Shown in pieces: positions 8,682 to 16,533 of a stretch of DNA of 64,000 nucleotides. Position numbers and translations under genes: made by a program. Below the pieces are notes generated by a model. The model was not told the DNA's origin and did not search any database. It was given only the letters and a program-made list of their open reading frames with translations. Positions within the stretch are counted from its first letter, which is position 1. Each line of letters opens with the position of its first letter. This DNA is from Psychromonas ingrahamii 37 (GTDB lineage: Bacteria; Pseudomonadota; Gammaproteobacteria; Enterobacterales; Psychromonadaceae), in contig NC_008709.1 in assembly GCF_000015285.1 (NCBI RefSeq), positions 3,162,001 through 3,226,000 on the forward strand, read 5' to 3'.

Positions 8682-8758
8682 TGGTGTCCCGTTCGGGATT
8701 TGAACCCAAAACCTACGCCTTAGAAGGGCGTTGCTCTATCCAATTGAGCTAACAGGAC
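8682..8758 (-). tRNA. tRNA-Arg(TCT)
   Basis: A 77-nt cloverleaf on the minus strand with encoded CCA. Acceptor GTCCTGT pairs with ACGGGAC. The D arm is GCTC/GAGC. The anticodon arm ACGCC-CTTCTAA-GGCGT gives anticodon TCT. The T arm TTGGG-TTCAAAT-CCCGA is complete. All four stems form, so it should be functional. It reads AGA/AGG-type arginine codons. It lies directly beside the trio mobile element. Confidence 0.95.
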
Positions 8759-8841
8759 GCAAGAGTTTACATGACCATTTCGTTTGATTTTTCAAACCAG
8801 TCTGCAATATTTTATTGTGAGTTTTATCAAGTCTAATATAA

Positions 8842-9156
8842 GAACCTGCGACCCTCCGCTTCGTCACACTATAACTTTCGCTACCATCCCAGAGGACTTT
8901 GTGCGCTGGAATACCCCTTTACCATAGTAACCCATAAGGAAATCATAAGATTTTATACTTTAGGTAGATGCCGTCTACTCTCTACACCTTCCCAAAATAC
9001 ATTGGGCTTGGCTCGGGATTGCCAACCAAAATGGTAAGGTTTCCCCGAATTTGACATCTTACACTCAAAAGGTTTCCCAAATGAGGCCCAATTATGAAAT
9101 GATTTCACACTTCGGCATTAGAAGGCGGATGCTCTATCCAACTGAGCTAACAGAAC
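8842..9156 (-). pseudogene. tRNA-Arg(TCT) copy split by an intron and truncated at its 3' end
   Basis: The 5' exon (9156-9120, minus strand) reads acceptor GTTCTGT, a D arm and TCCGC-CTTCT. The 3' exon (8861-8842) reads AA-GCGGA-GGGTC-GCAGG-TTC. Joined, they make a perfect anticodon arm with anticodon TCT. After the T-loop TTC the sequence becomes unrelated, so the 3' T stem, acceptor and CCA are missing and no mature tRNA can form. The break lies in the T-loop, a place often used by integrases. The second, intact tRNA-Arg lies just downstream. Confidence 0.8.
8862..9119 (-). ncRNA. group I self-splicing intron (Azoarcus-like, IC3 type) in tRNA-Arg anticodon loop
   Basis: This 258-nt insert lies between anticodon position 36 and position 37. 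On the minus strand it carries the core blocks of the Azoarcus tRNA-Ile intron as I remember it: GATGTCAAATTCGGGGAAACC, GGCAATCCCGAGCCAAGC, GAAGGTGTAGAGAGTAGACG, GCATCTACCTAA, and TATGGTAAAGGGGTATTCCA. P3 (GATGTC with GACGGCATC) and P4 (TTCGGG with CCCGAG) keep pairing through paired changes. The preceding exon base is U and the last intron base is G, as group I splicing needs. Bases GGG just before P2 could pair with exon UCU as a 3-bp P1. It encodes no protein. Confidence 0.85.
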
Positions 9157-9226
9157 TAAATTTTCATAACTACAGGCTACATATTTATCATATACTACCT
9201 GTGCTTTGAAATTTAATACCAAATAA

Positions 9227-9280
9227 GAACCGGTTGCCTGCGGCTTATATGCCGTTGCTCTATCTCGCTGAGCTAAGGAC
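9227..9280 (-). pseudogene. tRNA fossil truncated in the T-loop
   Basis: On the minus strand GTCCTTAGCTCAGCGAGAT gives an acceptor 5' strand and D arm. A damaged anticodon arm (ACGGC-ATATAA-GCCGC) follows, and then CCGGTTC. The sequence then leaves tRNA similarity with TTAT, the same GGTTCTTAT junction as in the intron-bearing copy. The amino acid identity cannot be fixed. Confidence 0.6.
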
Positions 9281-9322
9281 TGATTCTTAAATATCAGCAG
9301 GTTTAAAACATGCTGTTAAATA

Positions 9323-9399
9323 TGGTCGGTGATAAAGGATTCGAACCTTTGACCCCCTGGTCCCAAACCAGGTGCGCTACCAAGCTGCGCTAATCACCG
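9323..9399 (-). tRNA. tRNA-Pro(TGG), copy 1
   Basis: A 77-nt minus-strand cloverleaf with encoded CCA. Acceptor CGGTGAT pairs with ATCACCG, and the anticodon stem CCTGG encloses a loop with TGG. The T arm AAAGG-TTCGAAT-CCTTT is complete. It is identical in body to the copy at 12236-12312. No terminator of the usual kind follows at once, unlike the other copy. Confidence 0.95.
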
Positions 9400-9440
9400 A
9401 AATTTTTGCTTTTAGTGTCTATAAATTACGATTTAGACTT

Positions 9441-9498
9441 TCTGGTCCAACTCTCTATAAACCCAAGGAGGTGCGCTATCAATCTGCGCTAATCACCG
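9441..9498 (-). pseudogene. decayed tRNA-Pro copy
   Basis: On the minus strand CGGTGATTAGCGCAGATTG and the following GCGCACCT match the tRNA-Pro acceptor and D arm. The anticodon stem and T arm are corrupted (TTTATAGAGAGTTGGACCAG). It lies just upstream of intact copy 1 and looks like an old tandem duplicate. Confidence 0.7.
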
Positions 9499-9825
9499 AA
9501 ATTTTACTGTTAATCATTAATGCCTTAACAACGACGCAGATATTACTGAGTTGTTTTTAAATCGTCAATTGTTATTTTAACTATTAAGTGTTGAGTGATG
9601 ATAAATTAATCGCATTGCCTGATTTTAGAGCTGAAGTCCGGATTAAATTGTCCGATAAGCACTAATTAGTAACTAGATTAGGTCAATTGTCTTAAGAGCG
9701 AACGATTCAGAGTAGCGGATACGCAGAAAATACGCCGGTTTAATCTGCTCCATAAAGCGTTTAATGGGTTTATTTTGATAAACTAATTAAACCATTCCCT
9801 TGGCAGTTATTAATGTCACTGAATA
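9499..9825. other. non-coding stretch between tRNA fossils and the MITE copy
   Basis: No coding frame or RNA gene is recognisable here. The sequence is AT-rich without clear repeats. It may be decayed DNA left over from tRNA-region turnover. Confidence 0.4.
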
Positions 9826-10052
9826 TATACCCATGTTACTTCACAAGATGCTTTGTCAGGCGCAAGCTCGGAGACCAGCGCAAGACGCAACATGACCTTT
9901 CGAGCGATTAACTGCGTTAATCCTCTAGCGGTAGATGTAAATGCAAGTATTTATATCTTAAATGGTTATTCCCTTTGCGATTGGTGCAACGCAGCACTGG
10001 TTTTCGAGCTCGCGCCCCGTAGGGAAAGGCATCTTGAAGTATCATGAGTATA
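9826..10052. mobile_element. MITE-like dispersed repeat, copy A
   Basis: Begins TATACCCATGTTACTTC and ends with the inverted GCATCTTGAAGTATCATGAG followed by tata. The interior shares long blocks with the copy at 50403-50708 (for example caacatgacctttcgagcga and cgttaatcctctagcggtag). Any reading frame inside it is shared between copies and looks fortuitous. It has no transposase; such short elements with terminal inverted repeats are common in Vibrio-related genomes. Confidence 0.75.
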
Positions 10053-10264
10053 GATAGTTGACTGTTTTAAAAACGCAATTTGAGTTTCTGTTGATACACT
10101 CTTTAGAATATTATTACAGTGCCGGTCTCGGCCTCCCCTGCTTTAGGTCGGTAAATTATAAATTCAGTTAAATATCAGTTTAATATCATCAATACCTGAT
10201 GAATTTTAAGCGAATAAATACAGGCATGCTACAGTTAAAAGTGTATCAACAATGGAGGTGCTTT

Positions 10265-11662
10265 ATGGCTTTTATCCAATCATTTGGGGCTGCTGAGACA
10301 GTTACCGGATCATGCCATCTTTTACAGCTTAAAAATGGATCTAACATTTTAATTGATTGCGGTTATTTTCAGGGGAGCAAAGAAGAGCAAACATTTGAAC
10401 CTTTTGGTTTTGATCCTAAAAAAGTGGATATTTTACTGATTACCCATGCGCATTTAGATCATGTCGGACGCATTCCTAAACTTATCAAGGAGGGCTTTAA
10501 CGGCAAAGTTATCGCCTCAAGAGCGAGCATGGATCTGGCCGAAGTTATCTTAATGGATAGCGCTAAAATTGCTGAGGAGGACTATAAAATAGCACTTAAA
10601 AAAGCCAAACGATCCGGTAATGAAAAACAGGTTAGACCGCCTATTTACAGCATTGATGATGCAAAAGCCGTCTTTGATTTAACTATCCAATATGCACAGT
10701 ACAATAAAAGCATTCAACTTACGCCTGAGGTAAAAGTTACTTTTCGTAATGCAGGACATATCCTTGGCTCGGCAACCGTGCAAATCGAGTTTACTGAAGC
10801 AGGTCTCTCCAAATCAGTTGTATTTAGTGGGGACTTAGGCGGTCGGCGAGACTTAATTATGCCCGCCCCCTCTTTTGCTAAACAAGCCGATGCTCTTTAT
10901 ATTGAATCAACCTACGGAGATCGTGATCATCGCGGTTTAAAGGAAACGGTTGATGAATTTAAAGAAATCATTATCAAGACCTTAAATAATAAGGGTAATG
11001 TATTGATCCCCTCCTTTGCGATTGAACGCACGCAAGAAATTTTGCTGCTGCTAAAGCAAATGTATTACGACAAAGAGTTGCCCAAATGCCAAGTATTTTT
11101 AGATTCGCCAATGGCTATGCGTGCCACGCAAATTTATACCCGTTATCATTCTGAATTAAATGAGCCTGCCAAAAAATTGCTTGAGCGTGACGGCACTATT
11201 TTTGACTTTCCCTATCTGCAATATGCACTCAAAAACCAAGATTCAATGCTGATTAATAACATAGAAAGCGGCTGCATTATCATTGCCGGGAGTGGTATGT
11301 GCACCGGTGGGCGGATTTTGCAGCACTTTAAACATCGTCTATGGGATGCGCGTAACAGTGTCATCTTTGTTGGTTATCAAGTGCAGGATACCTTAGGACG
11401 AAAAATGATTGATGGAGCAGAAACAATCCAGCTTTATCACGAAAATATTAAAGTAAATGCGCAGATACATATGATTAACGGATTTTCTGCCCATGCTGAT
11501 CAAAGCGATCTTTTAGCTTGGATAAGCGAATTTGAAAAACTCGATAAAGTATTTTTAATACATGGAGAACCTGACAAACAGGCGATTTTTAAACAAATCA
11601 TTGAAGAGCAGTTACATAAACCCACACATATTGTTAAATATGCGGAACAAATTTATATTTAA
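10265..11662 (+). CDS. beta-CASP metallo-beta-lactamase RNase
   Basis: A 465-residue cytosolic protein of the bacterial CPSF73-like group (MBL fold plus beta-CASP insertion), predicted to cut RNA. The metal motif HAHLDH is at residues 61-66. Further ligands sit in NAGHILGSATV and SGDLGG. SFAIERTQE, GSGMCTGGRI and the C-terminal GFSAHADQSDLL match beta-CASP motifs A to C. The start at 10265 is chosen for GGAGGTG 5 bases upstream. It stands alone between two tRNA-Pro genes on the opposite strand; a role in tRNA or mRNA processing is inference only. Confidence 0.9.
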   Translation: MAFIQSFGAAETVTGSCHLLQLKNGSNILIDCGYFQGSKEEQTFEPFGFDPKKVDILLITHAHLDHVGRIPKLIKEGFNGKVIASRASMDLAEVILMDSAKIAEEDYKIALKKAKRSGNEKQVRPPIYSIDDAKAVFDLTIQYAQYNKSIQLTPEVKVTFRNAGHILGSATVQIEFTEAGLSKSVVFSGDLGGRRDLIMPAPSFAKQADALYIESTYGDRDHRGLKETVDEFKEIIIKTLNNKGNVLIPSFAIERTQEILLLLKQMYYDKELPKCQVFLDSPMAMRATQIYTRYHSELNEPAKKLLERDGTIFDFPYLQYALKNQDSMLINNIESGCIIIAGSGMCTGGRILQHFKHRLWDARNSVIFVGYQVQDTLGRKMIDGAETIQLYHENIKVNAQIHMINGFSAHADQSDLLAWISEFEKLDKVFLIHGEPDKQAIFKQIIEEQLHKPTHIVKYAEQIYI

Positions 11663-11668
11663 CAGTGC

Positions 11669-12170
11669 GGGCAAACTAATCTCTTTAATAAACGCGACTA
11701 AGCGACGCTAACTACCTCGAAGGTTCCTAGAAAGCAAAAAGCCCGTAACACCTTTAAATGTTACGGGCTTTTCTAAATGTGGTCGGTGATAAACGGAGCG
11801 AGTTGAGCGACAGCTCAGTGTACGAGCAAACTAATTATTTTGACCCAACTCTTTATAAGCGCGACTAAGCTGCGATAACCACCTCAGAGGTCCGTAGAAA
11901 GCAAAAAGCCCGTAGCACTTTTAAATGTTACGGGCTTTTCTAAATGTGGTCGGTGATAAACGGAGCCCATTGAGCGACAGCTCAGTGTACGAGCAAACTA
12001 ATTATTTTGACCCAACTCTTTATAAGCGCGACTAAGCTGCGCTAACTACCTCAGAGGTCCGTAGAAAGCAAAAAGCCCGTAACACTTTTAAATGTTACGG
12101 GCTTTTCTAAATGTGGTCGGTGATAAACGGAGCCCATTGAGCGACAGCTCAGTGTATGGGCAAACTAATT
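11669..12170. repeat. three tandem 167-bp units, each a terminator plus a decayed tRNA-Pro
   Basis: Units begin at 11669 (155 bp, shortened), 11824 and 11991, with a partial start at 12158. The last two match almost exactly. Each holds the hairpin AAAAGCCCGTAACA...TGTTACGGGCTTTT with A and T flanks, so it can stop transcription in both directions. Each also holds, on the minus strand, TTAGCGCAGCTTAGTCGCGC and TTTATCACCGACCA. These are a decayed tRNA-Pro 5' part and its exact 3' end with CCA. The array starts 7 bases after the RNase stop codon and runs up to the second intact tRNA-Pro. Confidence 0.85.
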
Positions 12171-12200
12171 ATTCTGACCCGTTGCCAAAAATAATAGACG

Positions 12201-12227
12201 AAAAAAAACCGCAACAAGTGCGGTTTC
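12201..12227 (-). terminator. terminator after tRNA-Pro copy 2
   Basis: On the minus strand AAACCGCA-CTTGT-TGCGGTTT is followed by a U tract. It lies about 9 bases beyond the tRNA-Pro 3' end. Confidence 0.85.
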
Positions 12228-12235
12228 TTAAAATG

Positions 12236-12312
12236 TGGTCGGTGATAAAGGATTCGAACCTTTGACCCCCTGGTCCCAAACCAGGTGCGCTACCAAGCTG
12301 CGCTAATCACCG
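12236..12312 (-). tRNA. tRNA-Pro(TGG), copy 2
   Basis: The same 77-nt sequence as the copy at 9323-9399, with a complete cloverleaf, anticodon TGG and encoded CCA. A strong terminator follows. With copy 1 it brackets the RNase gene and the array of decayed copies. Confidence 0.95.
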
Positions 12313-12808
12313 AAGACTTACTTTTATTGTTGAGCTCTAATGCTTTAACAACGAAGGCAAAGGTTACGGCGTTGTTTGCCTGCCGTCAAATATTATCGAC
12401 TACAAAAGTCTTGAATGATTATTTATTGAACGCTTTGTGTGTTTTATCTTCTGACCAATATAGGTAAAGCAAAGTTAAGCGACTTTGCATCACTCGATAA
12501 GAATAATTCAGCTGCCATGTAATATGCGAGCGGATTTTCCCTAATACCGTTATTATTAAACAATTACTACACCTTTGTCTTTTTAAGTTTCCAACACAGC
12601 ATTTAATGGCCACAAGAATTTCCTGCAAAATGGAGTCAAATTACGATAACAATTTCAGAAAACCAAAAAAAATGTTTTTTATACTGCTCACAACCTATAT
12701 TATCCTGCGACATCTGTTAAGCACGACAGATGGTACACTTTCATATTGAAAGAAATGAATGCTTATATTTAAAAATAGATATTAAATAAATTGGTTCTTA
12801 TAGTGCCA
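12313..12808. other. non-coding region upstream of the pst operon
   Basis: About 500 AT-rich bases with no recognisable gene. The minus-strand promoter of tRNA-Pro copy 2 should lie in the left part and pst control signals at the right end. Confidence 0.5.
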
Positions 12809-12826
12809 CTGTAATGAAACTGTCAC
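12809..12826 (+). promoter_or_regulatory. Pho box upstream of pstS
   Basis: CTGTAATGAAACTGTCAC matches the PhoB site consensus CTGTCATAWAWCTGTCAY at 15 of 18 positions, with the two direct repeats 11 bases apart. It lies about 100 bases before the first pstS start. It implies induction of the operon by phosphate starvation through PhoB. Confidence 0.75.
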
Positions 12827-12927
12827 ATTCAAATGTTTCAATGCACCCACTTCCAGAGAGGGAGTCACTAATTAAATTAGATTTCACACAATTTGCAATT
12901 TTTTATTTACATAGAATGGAATTAATT

Positions 12928-13740
12928 ATGAAAAAAGTTATTGGTCTAGCAGCAGCAATCGGTTTGATGGCATCTTCACTTACCTATGCAAATACCACTA
13001 TTACTGTATCAGGTTCAACTTCTGTTACTAATGTGATGGAAGTGATAGCAGAAACATACAGTAAAGAAACGGGTATTGATGTTGAAGTACAAGGTACAGG
13101 ATCATCTGCAGGTGTACGTGCAGCGAATGATGGCACTAGCATGATCGGTATGGCATCTCGTGAAGTTGCACGTAAAGAAGTAACTGCAGATACAGACCTG
13201 ATTGTAATGGCACGTGATGGTATTGCTGTAACGGTCAATAATTCAAATACAGTTAAGAGCTTAACTAAAGATGAAATCGCTAAAATTTACCGCGGTGAAA
13301 CCAAAAATTGGAAAGAAGTTGGCGGCGAAGACAAACCAATCGTAGTGGTTACACGTGATACAGCATCTGGTACACGTGCCGCATTTGAAGATATCTTAAA
13401 ACTTACACGTAAAATTAATGGTATGAAAGTATCAACTATCTCACAGACTGCACAAGTCGCTAATGGTAACGGTATGGTTAAAACTATCGTTGCTAACAAT
13501 GATTTCGCAATTGGTTTTATCTCTCTTGGTTCTGTCGATAGCTCATTAACTGCATTAGCCGTCGATGGTGTTGCCGCTACAGATCCAAACATTGTTGCTA
13601 ATAAATATAAGATTGCCCGTCCATTCGTATTATTAGTTAAAAAAGACCCTGCTAAAGAAACGCGTGATTTTATTAACTACATCTTGTCTGATGCAGGTCA
13701 AAAAATCGTTGCAACAGAAGGTTACATTCGAGTTAACTAA
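12928..13740 (+). CDS. pstS: phosphate ABC transporter, periplasmic phosphate-binding protein (copy 1)
   Basis: A 270-residue PstS-type protein with signal peptide MKKVIGLAAAIGLMASSLTYA. The mature part opens with NTTITVSGSTSVTNVMEVIA, and the phosphate-binding loops GSTSV, GTGSSAGV and TRDTASGTRA are all present. It captures phosphate for PstCAB. The start at 12928 is chosen because the signal peptide begins there and GGAA precedes it. A terminator lies between it and the second copy, which should give this gene more transcript than the genes behind it. Confidence 0.92.
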   Translation: MKKVIGLAAAIGLMASSLTYANTTITVSGSTSVTNVMEVIAETYSKETGIDVEVQGTGSSAGVRAANDGTSMIGMASREVARKEVTADTDLIVMARDGIAVTVNNSNTVKSLTKDEIAKIYRGETKNWKEVGGEDKPIVVVTRDTASGTRAAFEDILKLTRKINGMKVSTISQTAQVANGNGMVKTIVANNDFAIGFISLGSVDSSLTALAVDGVAATDPNIVANKYKIARPFVLLVKKDPAKETRDFINYILSDAGQKIVATEGYIRVN

Positions 13741-13760
13741 TTTTTTAAAAATTAATCAAA

Positions 13761-13783
13761 GGGGAGCTTATGCTCCTCTTTTT
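13761..13783 (+). terminator. intra-operon terminator between the two pstS genes
   Basis: GGGGAGC-TTAT-GCTCCTC followed by five T residues, a 7-bp stem. It lies 20 bases after the first pstS stop and 85 before the second pstS start. Partial read-through would feed the rest of the operon. Confidence 0.8.
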
Positions 13784-13867
13784 GCTTTGAAAATTTTGTA
13801 AGAGCAACTGGTTCTAGTGCATAATCAGATGAATATTTTTACCGTTATGATTCACATGGAATTTATT

Positions 13868-14695
13868 ATGAAAAAGGTTATTGGTTTATTGGTCGCAATA
13901 GTTTTGTCGCCCATCGCATTTGCATCTTCAGAAACAACCGTTACAATCGCAGGTTCTACTTCTGTTTCCAACGTAATGGAGGTCTTGGGCGAGACTTATC
14001 AGAAAAAAACGGGCATTGATGTAGAGGTACAAGGCATGGGGTCATCAGCAGGTATTGTTGCCGCAAGAAATGGCACTACTATGCTGGGCATGTCTTCTCG
14101 CGAACTGACCATTGACGAATTAACTGATGTGGACACAATGGTGATTGCCCATGATGGGATCGCTATCGTTATCAATAAGTCAAACCCAGTAGAAAATTTA
14201 ACCAAAGAAGAGATAAAGAAAATATATCGCCAAGAAATAACTAATTGGAAAGAGGTAGGTGGCGAAGATAAACCCATTATTGCCGTTACACGTGATGTAT
14301 CATCGGGGACGCGGGAAGAATTCGAAAAAATATTGGGTCTAAAACGTAATGTCAATAATATCGAAGTATCAGATATTTCCCCGCGTACCTTGGTTGGCAA
14401 TGGTAACGGTATGGTTAAGACAATGGTTGCTAACAATATTTATGCGCTTGCTTATATTTCTTTAGGCTCTGTCGATCATGAATTATTGGTAAAAGCGCTC
14501 AGTGTAGATGGTATAAAAGCCACCAATGAAAATGTTTTTTCTGGTGAATATAAACTTGCCAGATCCTTTATAGTACTATATAAAAAGAATGTTGCTCAAC
14601 CGGCACTCGATTTTGTTAACTATATTATGTCCGATGAAGGTCAAAAAATCATCGACGATCAAGGTTATATCAGCATTGAACAATCTCATAATTAA
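13868..14695 (+). CDS. pstS: phosphate ABC transporter, periplasmic phosphate-binding protein (copy 2)
   Basis: A 275-residue paralogue of the gene just upstream, with the same start MKKVIGL and closely similar loops (GSTSVSNVMEV, GMGSSAGI, TRDVSSGTRE). Signal peptide ends at about SPIAFAS. Differences are spread through the mature protein, so the duplication is not very recent. It may bind phosphate with different affinity or bind a related anion; that is inference. It is followed by pstC after 75 bases. Confidence 0.9.
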   Translation: MKKVIGLLVAIVLSPIAFASSETTVTIAGSTSVSNVMEVLGETYQKKTGIDVEVQGMGSSAGIVAARNGTTMLGMSSRELTIDELTDVDTMVIAHDGIAIVINKSNPVENLTKEEIKKIYRQEITNWKEVGGEDKPIIAVTRDVSSGTREEFEKILGLKRNVNNIEVSDISPRTLVGNGNGMVKTMVANNIYALAYISLGSVDHELLVKALSVDGIKATNENVFSGEYKLARSFIVLYKKNVAQPALDFVNYIMSDEGQKIIDDQGYISIEQSHN

Positions 14696-14770
14696 AATAA
14701 GGGAGGCGCAAGCGTGCCTTCTGTCATAATAATTAACGTTAAATAAGTAGTATTACCCTAAGGCAGTATA

Positions 14771-15676
14771 ATGAATATTGGAAATAAAAGTCTTCCACAG
14801 ACAGCGCAGAGCATTCCAACAAAAAAACGGGATTGGATAGGGATCTTTTTCCACATCTTGTTTATTTGTTCGGCGTTAGTTGGTGTGTTCTCTTTAGCCA
14901 CTATTGTTTGGTTTCTCTTCTCTGAAGGTTTACCCGCATTCCGTCAAGCAGGCGTTTTAGATTTAGTATTTGGTGATCTATGGTTACCACCCGCGCTGTT
15001 TGGTATTTTTCCAATGATAGTGGCGTCATTAGCCTCTACTATCGGCGCTGTTATTGTTGGCGTGCCGGTTGCACTATTCACTGCTGTTTTTCTGGCAGAG
15101 CTTGCGCCACAATGGTTAGCCAATATTGTCAGACCAGCCGTTGAACTACTGGCGGGTATCCCCTCGGTTGTTTACGGGTTTTTCGGCTTGGTAATTATTG
15201 TCCCGGCTATTGAAGTGATTTTTAATATTCCAGCAGGTAATACCATTTTAGCGGGAATTATCGTTCTGGCGATTATGATTTTACCAACCGTTATTACCAT
15301 CTCAGAAACCTCTTTGCGCGCATTACCCCCGGTCTATAAAGAAGGCGCGCTTGCATTGGGGGCTTCAAATATCTACAGCATATTTAAAGTCCTTATTCCA
15401 GCAGCTAAAAGTGGAATTTTAACAGCTATTGCACTGGGTGTTGCGCGTGCGCTTGGTGAAACAATGGCCATTATTATGGTAATGGGTAACGCCCCTGCCA
15501 TGCCCGGTTCATTACTTGATCCGGCAAGAACCCTGACCGCGAATATTGCCATGGAAATGTCCTATGCAACGGGAATACATGCCAGCGCACTTTATGCGAC
15601 CGGTATTGTTTTATTGGTATTTATCGTCATATTGAATGCAGTTATTTTATACATTAACAAAAAGAGAGCCTACTAA
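14771..15676 (+). CDS. pstC: phosphate ABC transporter permease PstC
   Basis: A 301-residue inner-membrane permease with about six transmembrane segments. The first is near residues 26-51 (IFFHILFICSALVGVFSLAT), and the conserved block VELLAGIPSVVYGFFGLV follows around 121-138. The EAA-type loop SLRALPPVYKEGALALGAS contacts PstB. With PstA it forms the channel for phosphate import. Its stop overlaps the pstA start by one base (TAATG), which shows translational coupling. Confidence 0.93.
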   Translation: MNIGNKSLPQTAQSIPTKKRDWIGIFFHILFICSALVGVFSLATIVWFLFSEGLPAFRQAGVLDLVFGDLWLPPALFGIFPMIVASLASTIGAVIVGVPVALFTAVFLAELAPQWLANIVRPAVELLAGIPSVVYGFFGLVIIVPAIEVIFNIPAGNTILAGIIVLAIMILPTVITISETSLRALPPVYKEGALALGASNIYSIFKVLIPAAKSGILTAIALGVARALGETMAIIMVMGNAPAMPGSLLDPARTLTANIAMEMSYATGIHASALYATGIVLLVFIVILNAVILYINKKRAY

Positions 15677-16521
15677 TGTTAACGCGAAAAACTCAAGATA
15701 AGTTTTTATTAGCAGCAACTTGGGCTGCCGCCACTGTTACGATCCTGTTTCTGCTATGGGTTGTTTGGCACGTTTTAAGTAATGGTTTAAGCTTTGTAAC
15801 CTGGGAATTTATCACAAGTTCTTACACGCGAATTGGCGAAGCATCAGGCATCTGGCCAATGATCGTATCAACCGTTTATATGGTTGTTCTGACGCTGTCT
15901 ATTGCGACCCCTATTGGTATAATGACGGCTATTTACTTAACTGAATATGCCAAACCGGGCAGTAAAATAGTACAAGTAATACGTTTTTGTATCGAATCGC
16001 TAGCAGGTATTCCCTCAATCGTTTACGGTCTATTTGGTATGACCTTTTTTGTTACCACATTAGGGCTGGGATTCTCCATTTTAGCCGGTTCCTTAACCTT
16101 ATCGATACTTATCTTACCGGTTATTATCCGTACCACCGAAGAGGCGCTAATGGCGGTACCGATGAGTTATCGTGAAGGTGGTTATGCTTTAGGCAGCTCT
16201 AAAATATATACTATTTGGCGTTTAATTTTACCCAGTGCCATGCCAGGTATTATCACTGCGATTATCCTAAGTATCGGCCGTGTTATTGGTGAATCTGCAC
16301 CGGTATTCTTAACCGCAGGTATGGTCACTAAAATTCCTGAATCGGTATTGGACTCAGGCAGAACATTAACAGTACACTTGTACAAATTAACCCAAGAGCT
16401 CTTTAGCCAAAATGAATGGGATCAGGCTTATGCAACGGCAACCGTTCTGATTGTGTTAGTGCTTTTCTTAAATTTAATCACGAAACTCATTGCTACCCGC
16501 TACGCTAAAAAATCTTACTAA
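15676..16521 (+). CDS. pstA: phosphate ABC transporter permease PstA
   Basis: A 281-residue inner-membrane permease, partner of PstC. It has six predicted membrane helices, the block IESLAGIPSIVYGLFG and the coupling loop ALMAVPMSYREGGYALGSS that sits on PstB. It overlaps pstC by one base and precedes pstB by 12 bases. Length and order are standard. Confidence 0.93.
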   Translation: MLTRKTQDKFLLAATWAAATVTILFLLWVVWHVLSNGLSFVTWEFITSSYTRIGEASGIWPMIVSTVYMVVLTLSIATPIGIMTAIYLTEYAKPGSKIVQVIRFCIESLAGIPSIVYGLFGMTFFVTTLGLGFSILAGSLTLSILILPVIIRTTEEALMAVPMSYREGGYALGSSKIYTIWRLILPSAMPGIITAIILSIGRVIGESAPVFLTAGMVTKIPESVLDSGRTLTVHLYKLTQELFSQNEWDQAYATATVLIVLVLFLNLITKLIATRYAKKSY

Positions 16522-16533
16522 AGGCCATATAAA

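Noticed and set aside
9853-10047. Open frame of 64 codons containing RRNMTFRAINCVNPLAVDVN
   Set aside because: The same frame recurs in another copy of the MITE-like repeat at 50373-50693; it follows the repeat, not a gene, and has no ribosome site.
11669-12170. CRISPR array
   Set aside because: Three units of 167 bp are nearly identical along their whole length, with no short repeat/unique spacer alternation and no cas genes.
13999-14436. Minus-strand open frame of 145 codons
   Set aside because: Antisense shadow of the second pstS gene.
14700-14730. Terminator between the second pstS and pstC
   Set aside because: The AGGCGCAAGCGTGCCT stem has no following T tract and pstC needs read-through.
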